A stretch of DNA of 64,000 nucleotides, from NCBI RefSeq assembly GCF_001642955.1, contig NZ_LWSK01000017.1, positions 1 through 64,000 of the forward strand. The letters run 5' to 3'. Positions 41,951 through 51,708 of this stretch are shown one piece after another (the stretch's first letter is position 1; every line of letters begins with the position of its first letter). This stretch comes from Rubripirellula obstinata (lineage in GTDB: Bacteria > Planctomycetota > Planctomycetia > Pirellulales > Pirellulaceae). A program made the translations under genes and the position numbers. The notes under the pieces are model-generated. The model ran no database searches and was not told where the DNA came from. It was given only the letters and a program-made list of their open reading frames with translations.

Positions 41951-43573
41951 ATGAAGAAACCAAACGTTGTCATCGGATTGCTCGGCAGCCAGCTCGACCA
42001 ACCCGCTCGCAAGTCGCCGGACCGCTGGTCGGGATGGCGTCCATCAGTCGCGATCTGCCAACAAGACGACCTCGTTGTTGACCGTTTTGACCTGCTAGTC
42101 GATCGCAGGTACGGCAAGTTGGCGGCGCAAGTCATCGCCGACATCGAGACCGTTTCACCCGAGACAACGGTCCATCGTCATGAGCTCTCGTTTAACGACC
42201 CATGGGATCTTGAAGAAGTCTATTCAGCGATCCACCAATTCAGTCGCGACTACGAATTCGATACAGACCAGAACGACTATCACGTCCACATCACCACGGG
42301 TTCGCACGTCGCGCAGATTTGCCTGTTCCTGCTGACCGAGTCGCGGCATCTTCCCGCGACGTTGATCCAGACTTCACCGCCGAAGGGCCGCGGGCGATCA
42401 CGAAAACTGGAAGCCGAGAGTGTGCAGGGCAGCTACCAACTGATCGACCTGGACCTGTCTCGCTACGACGCCCTGGCAAAACGATTCGGCGAAGAGCACG
42501 ACGAAGCCACATCGATCTTGAAACGAGGCATTGCCACGAAGGATGCTGCGTTCAATCGATTGATCGATCGGATTGAAAAGGTAACCCTAGCGACAACGGC
42601 TCCTATATTGATGACTGGACCAACCGGGGCCGGGAAGACTCAGCTTGCAAAACGAATCTATGAACTCAAACACAACCGACGACAAATCGCGGGCCCGTTG
42701 GTCGAAGTCAACTGCGCAACGATTCGCGGCGAGCAAGCCATGTCGGCATTGTTCGGCCATATCAAAGGTGCATTCACGGGTGCGGCAAATGCTCGCGAGG
42801 GCCTATTGAAAACAGCCGATGGTGGCATGCTGTTTCTGGACGAAGTCGGCGAACTCGGGCTCGATGAACAAGCCATGCTCCTGCGCGCGATCGAAGAGAA
42901 AACGTTTTTGTCGGTTGGCTCGGACAAGCCGATGCAGAGTGACTTTCAACTGATGGCCGGAACCAATCGCGATCTCAATTCCAGTGTTGCCGAGGGCGCG
43001 TTTCGCGAAGACCTGTTAGCGAGAATCAACCTGTGGACGTTCCAGCTTCCCGGGTTGGCGGATCGGCGGGCCGACATTGATCCCAATTTAGATTTCGAGC
43101 TTGCCCAGTTCACCAAGTCGAGCGGCCACAAAATTACGATCGGCAAAGAAGCCCGCAAGGCGTTCCTAGATTTCGCCACCGATCCAGCCACACCTTGGAA
43201 GGCGAATTTTCGCGACCTCAGTGCCGCGGTGACGCGGATGTCGACGCTTGCCGAAGGCGGTCGAATTACTACCGAACTGGTCCGAGAGGAAATTGCACGA
43301 CTGCAACAAACCTGGGGGCAGTCCACCAATTCGACTGGGCTTGAAGATTCCTTGACGGAGTTGCTGGGCAAGCAACGAGCCGAACAGATCGACCCGTTCG
43401 ACCGCGTGCAATTGGCTGAGGTGATTCGGGTGTGCCGCGACAGCAAGTCCCTTTCCGCTGCCGGGCGATTCTTGTTCAGGGTATCGCGGGAAAACAAAGC
43501 CCGCCCCAACGACGCCGACCGGCTTCGCAAGTATTTAGCGAGGTTCGACTTGCACTGGAATGACCTTGGTTGA
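41951..43573 (+). CDS. rtcR: RtcR, sigma-54-dependent activator of RNA repair genes
   Basis: From ATG 41951 the protein has 540 residues. Residues 1-185 form the RtcR/CARF-type sensor domain ('VVIGLLGSQLD', 'DYHVHITTGSHVAQICLFLL', 'SPPKGRGRSR'), which in studied RtcR proteins restrains the ATPase and responds to RNA-derived ligands. The AAA+ domain has Walker A 'GPTGAGKT' (223-230), the sigma-54 contact loop GAFTGA (273-278) and Walker B 'MLFLDEVGE' (293-301). The C-terminal part ends with a helix-turn-helix-like 'CRDSKSLSAAGRFLFRVSRENKARPNDADRLRKYL' segment. It is divergent from rtcBA, which it very likely controls. Confidence 0.94.
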   Translation: MKKPNVVIGLLGSQLDQPARKSPDRWSGWRPSVAICQQDDLVVDRFDLLVDRRYGKLAAQVIADIETVSPETTVHRHELSFNDPWDLEEVYSAIHQFSRDYEFDTDQNDYHVHITTGSHVAQICLFLLTESRHLPATLIQTSPPKGRGRSRKLEAESVQGSYQLIDLDLSRYDALAKRFGEEHDEATSILKRGIATKDAAFNRLIDRIEKVTLATTAPILMTGPTGAGKTQLAKRIYELKHNRRQIAGPLVEVNCATIRGEQAMSALFGHIKGAFTGAANAREGLLKTADGGMLFLDEVGELGLDEQAMLLRAIEEKTFLSVGSDKPMQSDFQLMAGTNRDLNSSVAEGAFREDLLARINLWTFQLPGLADRRADIDPNLDFELAQFTKSSGHKITIGKEARKAFLDFATDPATPWKANFRDLSAAVTRMSTLAEGGRITTELVREEIARLQQTWGQSTNSTGLEDSLTELLGKQRAEQIDPFDRVQLAEVIRVCRDSKSLSAAGRFLFRVSRENKARPNDADRLRKYLARFDLHWNDLG

Positions 43574-43743
43574 CAAGCCGTTGAATCAACCTATCCTTTT
43601 CGCCTATGCACCCGCCCGTCCAACCATCGATTATCGACCGCGTTATTGCCATTGCCCGGCCATGACGCGGGGATCTTGATCTTGGGACCGGTGGATCGAA
43701 AGCCCTGCTTTCTCTTCCGCGACGGTGAAAACCCAATCATTGA

Positions 43744-43777
43744 CCCCCGAGGCTGCTGAGCCGATCGGGGGTTTTTT
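43744..43777 (+). terminator. Rho-independent terminator downstream of rtcR
   Basis: A strong hairpin: CCCCCGA/TCGGGGG with an inner GGCT/AGCC helix and a GCTG loop, followed directly by TTTTTT. It lies between rtcR and cimA, 170 bases after the rtcR stop. Confidence 0.85.
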
Positions 43778-43853
43778 CGTATAACATCGCTGCAATCCGT
43801 CTAACGACACCATTCATCGTCTTTTGACACCAATCAACCTGCCAAACAAATTT

Positions 43854-45446
43854 ATGTCCGCGAAAAATATCCGAATCTACGACACGACCCTTCGCGATGG
43901 TTCGCAGGGCGAGGGCGTGAGTTTTTCACTTCAAGACAAGCTGAACATCGCGCGACGTTTGGCCGAAATCGGAATCGATTACGTCGAAGGCGGATACCCG
44001 CTTTCGAACGAGAAAGATGTTGCCTTCTTTGAACAGATTCGCAAGGACGATCTGGGCGACACAAAGATCTGTGCGTTCGGAATGACCCGGCGGCGAAGCA
44101 TGAAAGCCGCCGATGATCCGGGCATGAAAGCACTGGTTGCAGCGCAAACACCCTGCATCACTTTGGTCGGCAAGACTTGGGACTACCATGCCACCGATGT
44201 TTTGAATGTGACGCTGGATGAAAACCTTGCCATGATCGGTGAGAGCGCCGAATTCTTGGCCGGTCACTCGGAAGTCATCTACGATGCCGAACACTTCTTT
44301 GACGGTTTCAAAGCCAACCCGGACTACGCGATCGAGACGCTGAAATCGGCTGCGTCGGCGGGCGCAACATGTTTGGTGATGTGCGACACCAACGGCGGAA
44401 CCCTGCCCGAGGAAGTCGCAGCGATCACGGCAACAGCAATCGAAAAACTTGCTGACTACAATATCCAATTTGGAATCCATACTCACAACGACGGCGAATT
44501 AGCAGTTGCAAATTCCCTAGCCTCGGTCGACGCGGGTGCCTGCCAAGTCCAGGGAACGATCAACGGGATCGGTGAACGTTGCGGTAACGCCGACCTGATT
44601 TCGGTGATGGCAAACTTGGCGCTGAAAAAGAAAGACTACAGCGTTCTGGGTGGCCGTCCGCTGACGCACCTGACCGAGCTTAGTCGTTACGTCTACGAAA
44701 CGGCGAACTTGCAATGGCGTGGCGGGCAACCGTTTGTCGGGCAAAGTGCTTTTGCTCACAAAGGCGGCATGCATGTTCACGCGATCAACAAAGCCGCCAG
44801 CACCTACGAACACATCGATCCGGCGATGGTGGGCAATGAGCGACGTATCCTGGTCAGCGAATTGTCGGGCCGCAGCAACATCGTGGCGATCGCCAAGCAG
44901 CACAATATCGAAGATGATCGCGGCCTGATGGATAAGATTTTGGCCGAAGTCGTACGGCTAGAAAACCAAGGCTATCAGTACGAAAACGCAGGTGCTTCGT
45001 TTGACCTATTGGTTCGCAGGATCACCGAAACGTTCATGCCGCATTTTAATCCGATCAAGTATAGGATCGTGGCGGGTGACCGGGAAAGCGGCAGCGGAAA
45101 CGTGTTCGCCGAAGCAATCATCAAATTGGAAGTCGGCGAAAAGTTGTGGTTCGATGCCGCTGAAGGTCACGGCCCCGTCAATGCGCTGGATGCCGCACTT
45201 CGCAAGGCACTGATCGACAGCTATCCCTGCCTTAGTGAAATGCGGCTGATCGATTACAAAGTCCGAGTGGTCGATTCCAGCGCAGGCACGGCCGCATCGA
45301 TTCGCGTCAACATCGAAAGCAGCGACGCCAGCGAAACATGGGGCACGATCGGTGTCAGCGAAAACATCATCGAAGCCAGTTGGCAAGCGCTGGTCGATGC
45401 AGTCGAGTACAAACTGCACAAAGAAGAGATGCCGCTGGGCGGATGA
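43854..45446 (+). CDS. cimA: (R)-citramalate synthase
   Basis: Condenses pyruvate and acetyl-CoA to citramalate, the entry to threonine-independent isoleucine synthesis. ATG 43854 gives 530 residues; a TTG at 43824 is in frame but less suitable. The catalytic HMGL-like barrel starts with 'IRIYDTTLRDGSQGEGVSFSLQDKLNIARRL' and has the metal-binding 'FGIHTHNDGELAVANSLASV' plus 'VQGTINGIGERCGNADLI'. The C-terminal 130 residues are the LeuA-type regulatory domain. The citramalate subgroup is favoured over isopropylmalate or homocitrate synthase because of the 'TLRDGSQGEG' motif and the length. Confidence 0.88.
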   Translation: MSAKNIRIYDTTLRDGSQGEGVSFSLQDKLNIARRLAEIGIDYVEGGYPLSNEKDVAFFEQIRKDDLGDTKICAFGMTRRRSMKAADDPGMKALVAAQTPCITLVGKTWDYHATDVLNVTLDENLAMIGESAEFLAGHSEVIYDAEHFFDGFKANPDYAIETLKSAASAGATCLVMCDTNGGTLPEEVAAITATAIEKLADYNIQFGIHTHNDGELAVANSLASVDAGACQVQGTINGIGERCGNADLISVMANLALKKKDYSVLGGRPLTHLTELSRYVYETANLQWRGGQPFVGQSAFAHKGGMHVHAINKAASTYEHIDPAMVGNERRILVSELSGRSNIVAIAKQHNIEDDRGLMDKILAEVVRLENQGYQYENAGASFDLLVRRITETFMPHFNPIKYRIVAGDRESGSGNVFAEAIIKLEVGEKLWFDAAEGHGPVNALDAALRKALIDSYPCLSEMRLIDYKVRVVDSSAGTAASIRVNIESSDASETWGTIGVSENIIEASWQALVDAVEYKLHKEEMPLGG

Positions 45447-45512
45447 GGTTGCGATGGAAAGGGACGCAACCGTATTGCCGGAACTGCGCCGCTGTCGCGT
45501 CTTGTTACCGGC

Positions 45513-46868
45513 CTACTTTAGGCGTTGCAAGATGATGCTTAATACAGAAGACCCAGGATCATCGCCATCTCGATTGATCATTTCAAAGTGCGATACCGAA
45601 ACTTCAACTTGGTCTTCCACGTCCGGTATTCTCGCACTTTCGACCGACACGATTCCGTCGCCTTTGCCGGCGGTCAGCTCGTCAAAGCTTTCCAACAAAG
45701 GCTTGATCCGAGGGCGGATTAAACGCAGCATGGTGCCTCGCTGATCCATCGATTTCAACGTTTGACGAAGCGCGCTGACTTGCGATTCGCCAACTGGGCT
45801 GGCCGTTCCTATGATCGCGGTATAGCGAACATCGTCACGGCGGTCTCGCGAGTTAAGCGTTTGCAGAAACGGGGAGCCCGGAATTAAATCTTGAATCCCG
45901 AGCGATGAAGGTCGATGCAAAACGACATCCATCAAGTCATCCGCATCCATGCCATCGGGCGTGAACATGTCAGCTAGCGGTGGCAAGCTGGCCCAATTCG
46001 ACCCCTGATGCGGCGTTCCAATCGTGATCAATTGCTTGATGCATTTTGGATCAAGCGAAGCTAAATTCTTTGCGGAAGATTCAGTCATCTGCCGTGCCAC
46101 CAAGCCTCCCATCGAATGCCCGATCAGGGACAGGTCCGGTCGTCTAGCATCGGTTCCAAATGCTGAATTCAGCGACGCCATCGCTTGGCGTGCAGATTCA
46201 GCGATCGATTGTCGATAGTCATAACCGACCGAAGCGGTCGCCGATCCGTGTTCACGGACTGCCAAACGCATTACATCAAATGCCTTTGGACTGCTGTTCA
46301 TTCCGTGAAAGAAAACAACCAGCGGCTTGTCGGCGGTTCGATCAACCCAATCAGAATCCAAGTCAACTGCCGTCGATGACTTGGCAATTGAATTCGCAAT
46401 TGAATTTGCAATTGAATTTGCTGGGGAAGCCACTTTTCCGGTAAAGAAACTCCTTTGACATTTCAGCTTCAATGCCTGACCGCCCGAATCGTCTTTCCCG
46501 ATCGAAAACGAGACCGCATCACTCGAAGCCATGTTGATCGCAAACAGAGTCAAAATTACGGAGGGCGAATTCAGGTCCAGGCTGCCATGGGGTAACATTC
46601 CACGCAAGGAATCAGGGTCAAGCTTTAGCTGCTGGCCGACTTCGGTGGCGACATCGGCCCACAGAAGTTGCCCGGCGTTGGAGGAAATCGAAATTTCGAT
46701 CAGGGATTCTGGACCCGAAAACGTCGGTTTTGGCATGTGATCGTCTTGACCCTGAGCAGAAGCGGAATGTGAGAAAAACTGCAAGGCTGATTGGCACGAA
46801 AACAGCATGATTGCCAGCGAAACCACTCGCAAAGGCTGGCGAAAACGGGGATTCATGGGATTTGACAC
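45513..46868 (-). CDS. Exported alpha/beta-hydrolase (lipase-like)
   Basis: The 451-residue product has an N-terminal signal peptide ('VVSLAIMLFSCQSALQFF', cleavage near 'SASAQG'). The hydrolase core has the oxyanion region 'LVVFFHGMNSSPKAFDVMRLA', the nucleophile elbow 'LIGHSMGGLVARQM' and 'QLITIGTPHQGSNWASLPP'. This matches triacylglycerol-lipase/PGAP1-like hydrolases. Ahead of the core is a short in-frame repeat of SIAN units (from a 12-bp DNA repeat near 46384-46421), which probably forms a linker. The likely start is GTG 46868 or ATG 46856. It diverges from valS. Substrate unknown. Confidence 0.78.
   Translation of the reverse strand: MSNPMNPRFRQPLRVVSLAIMLFSCQSALQFFSHSASAQGQDDHMPKPTFSGPESLIEISISSNAGQLLWADVATEVGQQLKLDPDSLRGMLPHGSLDLNSPSVILTLFAINMASSDAVSFSIGKDDSGGQALKLKCQRSFFTGKVASPANSIANSIANSIAKSSTAVDLDSDWVDRTADKPLVVFFHGMNSSPKAFDVMRLAVREHGSATASVGYDYRQSIAESARQAMASLNSAFGTDARRPDLSLIGHSMGGLVARQMTESSAKNLASLDPKCIKQLITIGTPHQGSNWASLPPLADMFTPDGMDADDLMDVVLHRPSSLGIQDLIPGSPFLQTLNSRDRRDDVRYTAIIGTASPVGESQVSALRQTLKSMDQRGTMLRLIRPRIKPLLESFDELTAGKGDGIVSVESARIPDVEDQVEVSVSHFEMINRDGDDPGSSVLSIILQRLK
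46384..46421. repeat. 12-bp in-frame tandem repeat in the lipase-like gene
   Basis: About three copies of 'GCAATTGAATTT' encode the SIAN linker repeat. The unit is AT-rich compared with its surroundings and keeps the reading frame. Confidence 0.75.
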
Positions 46869-46998
46869 CGAACAAGGTCGCGATTGGGTAGCTCTGATAG
46901 GTCGTGTCGAACAATAACCCGCTTGTCGCTAAGATCTGTGCGGATTGACGATCAATTTAGCAAAGAATCTCGCCTTCGAATTACCGAAATCGCCTGCA

Positions 46999-49900
46999 AT
47001 GCCAACCACCAACGCTTCAAATTCTCAACCGTCTTCTGATCCTCAACCGATCGACGCCAACGAAATCCCCAACCGCTTTGATCACGCCGAAGCAGCGTCG
47101 CAGATTGCTGCGGCCTGGGATGCGGCCGGTTGCAGCCACGCGGAAGTCAATCCTGATAAGCCTCCGTTTTGCGTCGTTATTCCGCCGCCCAACGTTACCG
47201 GCGCGTTGCACCTCGGTCATGGCTTGAACAACACGCTGCAAGACATTGTGATTCGTACTAAACGGATGCAAGGTTTTGAAACGCTTTGGATGCCGGGGAC
47301 AGATCACGCAGGGATCGCGACGCAGGCAGTCGTGGAACGGCGTTTGAAAGAAGACGAAAACCTATCGCGTCATGATCTTGGCCGGGATGAATTGGTTAAG
47401 CGGATTTGGGAGTGGAAAGCTCAATACGAAACACGCATCATCGGCCAGTTGAAGCGGATGGGTTGCAGTTGTGATTGGCAGCGGCTTCGATTCACGCTGG
47501 ACGATACTTGCGCCGCCGCGGTTCGAGCGACCTTCTTTGATCTGTTCGGTCAGCGAATGATCTATCGCGGCAAGCGGTTGGTGAATTGGGACACGTTCCT
47601 GCAGACTGCCGTTAGCAACGACGAAGTCGAAAATGTGACTCAGAAAGGTCACTTCTGGCACTTCAGTTATCCCGTGATCGACGCCAAGCCCGGTGAACCG
47701 ACCTCGGTTGAAATCGCGACCACTCGGCCAGAAACCATGTTGGGCGACACGGCGGTTGCCGTTCATCCGAATCCTGAAAAAGCATTCGATAAAGTTGAAT
47801 CCGAACTGCGAGCGAAACTTGCGGACGCCAGCGACAAAGAAAAAGCCGACGTTGAAAAACAACTGGAACAACTCGCCGAGCGACGCACCAAGATGCTGCC
47901 GGGATTGATCACGCTGCGCGACATGGCCGCCGATGGCCGCATGTTGAAGCTGCCGCTGACCGACCGCGAAATCCCGTTGATCGCGGACGAATGGGCGAAG
48001 CCGGAACTCGGTTCGGGCTGCGTCAAGATAACGCCGGCGCACGACCCCAATGATTACGAAGTCGGTTTGCGACAAGACTTACCGATGATCAACATTCTTA
48101 ATACCGACGGTACGCTCAACGAAGAAGGCGGCAAGTACGCTGGCTTGAATATGAAGCAAGCTCGCAAGGCCGTCGTGGCCGATTTGGATGAACTGGATTT
48201 GTTGGGCGAAGTCGAGGATCGCGAAATCGAATTGCCGCACAGTGATCGCAGCAAAACGCCGATCGAACCTTTTTTGGCCGATCAGTGGTTCGTCAAAATG
48301 GACACGCTGGCCCAGTCCGCGATGGACGCCGTCAGCGATGAACGCGTGAAAATTTTTCCCGAGCGTTATCGTAAAGGTTACCTGGATTGGTTGGGTGAAA
48401 AACGCGACTGGCCCGTCAGCCGCCAATTGTGGTGGGGGCATCGCATTCCGATCTGGTCGGTGACGGGGATCGATGCGAAAGCGGCGAAGGATCTGGTTGC
48501 CAAGCTGCAAAAGTTGCCTGCCGCGACAACTGGCGAACTGAAAGAGCAGACCGAAACGCTGGACGATGGAACGATGGGTGTTTTTGTTTGCCTGCGAGGC
48601 GAAGACGCAGCCGCTCAAGCCGAAATCGAGTCACTCGGACTCGTTCAAGATCCCGATGTTCTGGACACGTGGTTCTCGTCGGCGCTTTGGCCGCACAGCA
48701 CGCTGGGCTGGCCCGAGAAAACGCCTGAACTGGACTACTTTTATCCGACCGCAACGCTGATCACGTCTCGCGATATCATCACGTTGTGGGTCGCTCGCAT
48801 GGTGTTGATGGGGCTGAACAATGTCGGCAAGATTCCGTTCGACCAAGTGTTCATCCACCCCAAGATTTTGGATGGGCTTGGCGAAACGATGTCCAAGTCC
48901 AAGGGCAACGGAGTCGATCCGAATGACGTGATCGACAAATTCGGTCCCGATGCGCTGCGTTACGGATTGGCCCGGATCGCGACCGACACGCAAGACGTTC
49001 GGATGCCGGTTCAATACGAATGCCCGCACTGCGGGAAGCTGATCGATCAAACGAAAAAGAATCGTTCGGCGAAAACTGTCGATTGCAAGTTCTGCAAAAA
49101 GACTTTTTCGACGCAGTGGGCCGAAAGCGAATCTGACAAAGCTCATTCGCGAGCACCCGTCGTGAGTGAACGTTTTGAGACGGCGCGTAACTTTGTCAAC
49201 AAGCTTTGGAATGCGTCTCGGTTCACGTTGATGAACATGGAAGGTTACGAAGCCAAACCGCTAGAGGTCGCATCGCTGCCGCTGGAAGATCGTTGGTTGC
49301 TCAGCCGATTGGCGACGGTGACCGATCAGGTCACCAAGGGCATCGAAACCTATAAGTTCGCGGAAGCTTCGCGAATTCTCTATGACTTTGCCTGGGATGA
49401 ATTCTGCAGCTTTTACGTCGAGATCGCCAAACCGCGTTCGGCGGACGAAGCAACACGCGCGACGACTCAAGTCGTCATGGCGCACGGTTTGGACACGCTG
49501 TTGCGGCTTTTGCATCCGATGATGCCTTTTGTCACCGAATCGATTTGGAGTTACGTGGGTAAGGCTGCACCGGTACGAGGCGTGCCGGTACCAGCGGAGT
49601 CTTCGTCGATGTTGATGACGGCCGCTTGGCCCCAAGCCGATGCCAGTCATCATGACCCGGCGATCGAGCGACAGTTTGCAGAGTTTCAAGAAGTTGTCGG
49701 TGCGATTCGTTCGATCCGAGCGAGCCAAAATATCGCGCCGCGTGAAATCGTGCCCGTGGCGATTCGCACCAGCGAGTCTTCGCAAGAACTGCTTTCACCC
49801 ATGAAGACTTCGCTAGAAAGCTTGGCAAACTGCGAAGTGATCACGCTGGGCCCGGATGCAGTCGCATTTGAAACCGACGCACCATTGTCGCTTTCATCGA

Positions 49901-50151
49901 TCGACATTGACGTTCATGTGGACCTGGAAAAGTTCATCGACGTCGAAGCTGAATTGGCCAGGCTTGAAAAGCTGAAGGATCAAGTGATCAAACAAATCAC
50001 TGGCAAGGAATCCAAGCTGAACAACGAAAACTTTGTCGCTCGGGCACCCGAAGAAGTCGTCGCCAAAGAGCGAGAGAGCTTAGCCGAGTTGAAACAGCAA
50101 CTCGCCAGCGTCAAGGGCGACATCGAACGACTGCAAGCCAAGTCAGGCTGA
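46999..50151 (+). CDS. valS: Valyl-tRNA synthetase with inserted zinc-ribbon
   Basis: Charges tRNA-Val. ATG 46999 gives 1,050 residues. Class I signatures are 'PPPNVTGALHLGHGLNN' (HIGH box) and 'ETMSKSKGNG' (KMSKS box, near residue 630). The editing domain has 'TTRPETMLGDTAVAVHP', and the C-terminus is a coiled-coil tRNA-binding arm ('ELARLEKLKDQVIKQI'). After the KMSKS box there is an extra Cys4 segment ('YECPHCGKLID', 'VDCKFCKKTF', Cys at about 675, 678, 696, 699) that looks like a zinc-ribbon and is not typical of ValS. The last 15 codons are part of a 250-bp sequence repeated at 54784. Confidence 0.95.
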   Translation: MPTTNASNSQPSSDPQPIDANEIPNRFDHAEAASQIAAAWDAAGCSHAEVNPDKPPFCVVIPPPNVTGALHLGHGLNNTLQDIVIRTKRMQGFETLWMPGTDHAGIATQAVVERRLKEDENLSRHDLGRDELVKRIWEWKAQYETRIIGQLKRMGCSCDWQRLRFTLDDTCAAAVRATFFDLFGQRMIYRGKRLVNWDTFLQTAVSNDEVENVTQKGHFWHFSYPVIDAKPGEPTSVEIATTRPETMLGDTAVAVHPNPEKAFDKVESELRAKLADASDKEKADVEKQLEQLAERRTKMLPGLITLRDMAADGRMLKLPLTDREIPLIADEWAKPELGSGCVKITPAHDPNDYEVGLRQDLPMINILNTDGTLNEEGGKYAGLNMKQARKAVVADLDELDLLGEVEDREIELPHSDRSKTPIEPFLADQWFVKMDTLAQSAMDAVSDERVKIFPERYRKGYLDWLGEKRDWPVSRQLWWGHRIPIWSVTGIDAKAAKDLVAKLQKLPAATTGELKEQTETLDDGTMGVFVCLRGEDAAAQAEIESLGLVQDPDVLDTWFSSALWPHSTLGWPEKTPELDYFYPTATLITSRDIITLWVARMVLMGLNNVGKIPFDQVFIHPKILDGLGETMSKSKGNGVDPNDVIDKFGPDALRYGLARIATDTQDVRMPVQYECPHCGKLIDQTKKNRSAKTVDCKFCKKTFSTQWAESESDKAHSRAPVVSERFETARNFVNKLWNASRFTLMNMEGYEAKPLEVASLPLEDRWLLSRLATVTDQVTKGIETYKFAEASRILYDFAWDEFCSFYVEIAKPRSADEATRATTQVVMAHGLDTLLRLLHPMMPFVTESIWSYVGKAAPVRGVPVPAESSSMLMTAAWPQADASHHDPAIERQFAEFQEVVGAIRSIRASQNIAPREIVPVAIRTSESSQELLSPMKTSLESLANCEVITLGPDAVAFETDAPLSLSSIDIDVHVDLEKFIDVEAELARLEKLKDQVIKQITGKESKLNNENFVARAPEEVVAKERESLAELKQQLASVKGDIERLQAKSG

Positions 50152-50354
50152 TGATGCTGTAAGTAAATGACCCACGGATGGCTTTCGCAGACCCACGGAT
50201 TTTGCGCGGACGATTGTCGGTCACAAAATCCGTGGGTCTGCGAAAGCCATCCGTGGGGCTCTCCAATTCCGCCCCAACAGGTCAGGTCAACCGACTGACG
50301 GCCTGAACGCCATCAAAGGGCCGGAAAAAGGTGCCGACACCTTAGATCCGACCC
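50105..50354. repeat. 250-bp direct repeat, copy 1 (3' end of valS plus hairpin)
   Basis: This block is over 95% identical to 54784-55034 in the same orientation. It contains the last 15 codons and stop of valS, a perfect 34-bp hairpin (50171-50204 with 50224-50257) and a short tail ending 'TTAGATCCGACCCA'. The hairpin lacks a T-run. After it, 50355-50821 holds no recognisable gene. Confidence 0.93.
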
Positions 50355-50821
50355 ATTGAAGAGAATGGGGCCGGAGCTTTTTGTACAAACTGCAGAGTGT
50401 CCGGCTTGCCCATCCAGCGACCTGGGCTCTTGTCGTCGTTTGTGGCCACTACCTGAGACCGGAAAACCGAGCCTGACTTCACGAGCGATTCCCAAAGTGC
50501 CGCTTCCGTTCCTGTCGGCTGGAAGAATGCCTGCTAGGGTTCAATTCTAGCTTCAGATGGATGCCCGAAGCCGGATCGGATCACGCAAGTGGCTCTCCAG
50601 CGGCGACCGTACGTTTGGAGCTTGTTACTGCCTTCGGTCTTATCAAACACCTTTTTTGACCGGCTCGTCGCAAATCCACCACTGGCCGGGACCGTCGCCA
50701 ATTTGCCACCACCCAACATGATTTGAAAGCTAGTCGAAAAGCAGGCAAAAATCGGAGGAGGCTGCTTCAGCGGGTTTCAACCGACGCTAAACTAACCGTC
50801 AAGGAAAGGATCTTTTCGGCG

Positions 50822-51610
50822 ATGGTCACCCGTGACCGGCCCATTGATCTTTTAAATGTGACGTATCAGGTAGATCGCCAGGCAGTTGGCAAGTATTGGT
50901 TCGGCAATATGCCAAAGTCTTTTAATCATTCGCTTTTAGTCGATCATCAGAAAATTCGTTTGCTCCGCCAATCGCTTGGCTGGACTCAAGAGTATGCCTC
51001 CGTTCGCGCGGGATATTCGACTCGGCTGATTCGCAAACTGGAATGCGGTGGAAAAGTCCGACCGGAGACTTTGGTGAATGTGTTGCAGTGCTACCAGCAG
51101 GAGATCGGCAACGACGATTGGACTGTCAGTGAATTTCTGCTGCAGGATGAGGCGTCTGGCGAGAAAGATTCGCATTCAAGCGAGTTGGATCAACAGCGAC
51201 AAATCCTGCGAATGCAGCAGTGGTACGCTACCATTTACAACGACCGGGAAATTCACCGAGTCGCAGAATTCATTGCTCCCGAGATGACCTACCAACACGG
51301 GGAAGGTGACGTTCATGTCGGCATCGATTTCATTCGCGAAATCGCTTCAGCGGTTTTAACCGGCTTTAACCCGCTGACGTTTGAGTTTCCGCACAGTTTT
51401 TATAGCGACGGTTACGTCCACACCTTCTGGAAATTAAGAATGAAGCATGTGGGCGAGTTCAGCGGAGTGGAAGCGACCGGAAAATGGGTAACGTGCCGCG
51501 GGAATTCGCGAGTAAGAATCGTCGACGACAAGATGGTCGACGCGGAGGACAACTGGGACGTGTACGACGTCATTCGGCAGCTTCAAGGCGAATCGCCGAA
51601 GTGGTACTAG
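50822..51610 (+). CDS. HTH (XRE-type) protein with NTF2/SnoaL-like C-terminal domain (paralogue A)
   Basis: ATG 50822 is preceded by AAGGAAAGGA at good spacing and gives 262 residues; the frame opens at a TTG (50723). Residues about 42-92 form a helix-turn-helix domain ('RLLRQSLGWTQEYASVRAGYSTRLIRKLECG', then 'RPETLVNVLQCYQQE'). The C-terminal half is an NTF2/SnoaL-like fold ('EIHRVAEFIAPEMTYQHGEGDVHVGIDFIREI', 'GEFSGVEATGKWVTCRGNSRVRIVDDKM'), a domain that often binds small molecules. This suggests a ligand-responsive regulator. It is a paralogue of the gene at 53995-54684, and both flank a PEP-CTERM gene. An unusual domain pair; no ligand can be named. Confidence 0.72.
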   Translation: MVTRDRPIDLLNVTYQVDRQAVGKYWFGNMPKSFNHSLLVDHQKIRLLRQSLGWTQEYASVRAGYSTRLIRKLECGGKVRPETLVNVLQCYQQEIGNDDWTVSEFLLQDEASGEKDSHSSELDQQRQILRMQQWYATIYNDREIHRVAEFIAPEMTYQHGEGDVHVGIDFIREIASAVLTGFNPLTFEFPHSFYSDGYVHTFWKLRMKHVGEFSGVEATGKWVTCRGNSRVRIVDDKMVDAEDNWDVYDVIRQLQGESPKWY

Positions 51611-51642
51611 TAGTCCATGTCAGCTCAATCTTCGGTTAGGAG

Positions 51643-51708
51643 GTAGCGGAAGTCGCGTAGACTTTCGGCGTCCCCCTCGTAGCCGAAACTCTTGGCGAGT
51701 TCCGCTAC
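51643..51708. repeat. Dispersed palindrome (family B)
   Basis: Imperfect inverted arms at 51643-51668 and 51683-51708 ('GTAGCGGAAG..ACTTTCGG' and 'CCGAAACTCTTGGCGAGTTC..'). A related copy lies at 62421-62484. The rest of the gap 51611-52048 shows no gene and no clear promoter. Confidence 0.7.

Noticed and set aside
47362-48075. Minus-strand frame of 237 codons inside valS
   Set aside because: Antisense to strongly conserved valS sequence with no domain.
50171-50257. The 34-bp hairpin after valS as a Rho-independent terminator
   Set aside because: The stem is far longer than usual and no T-run follows, so I list it as part of the repeat and not as a terminator.
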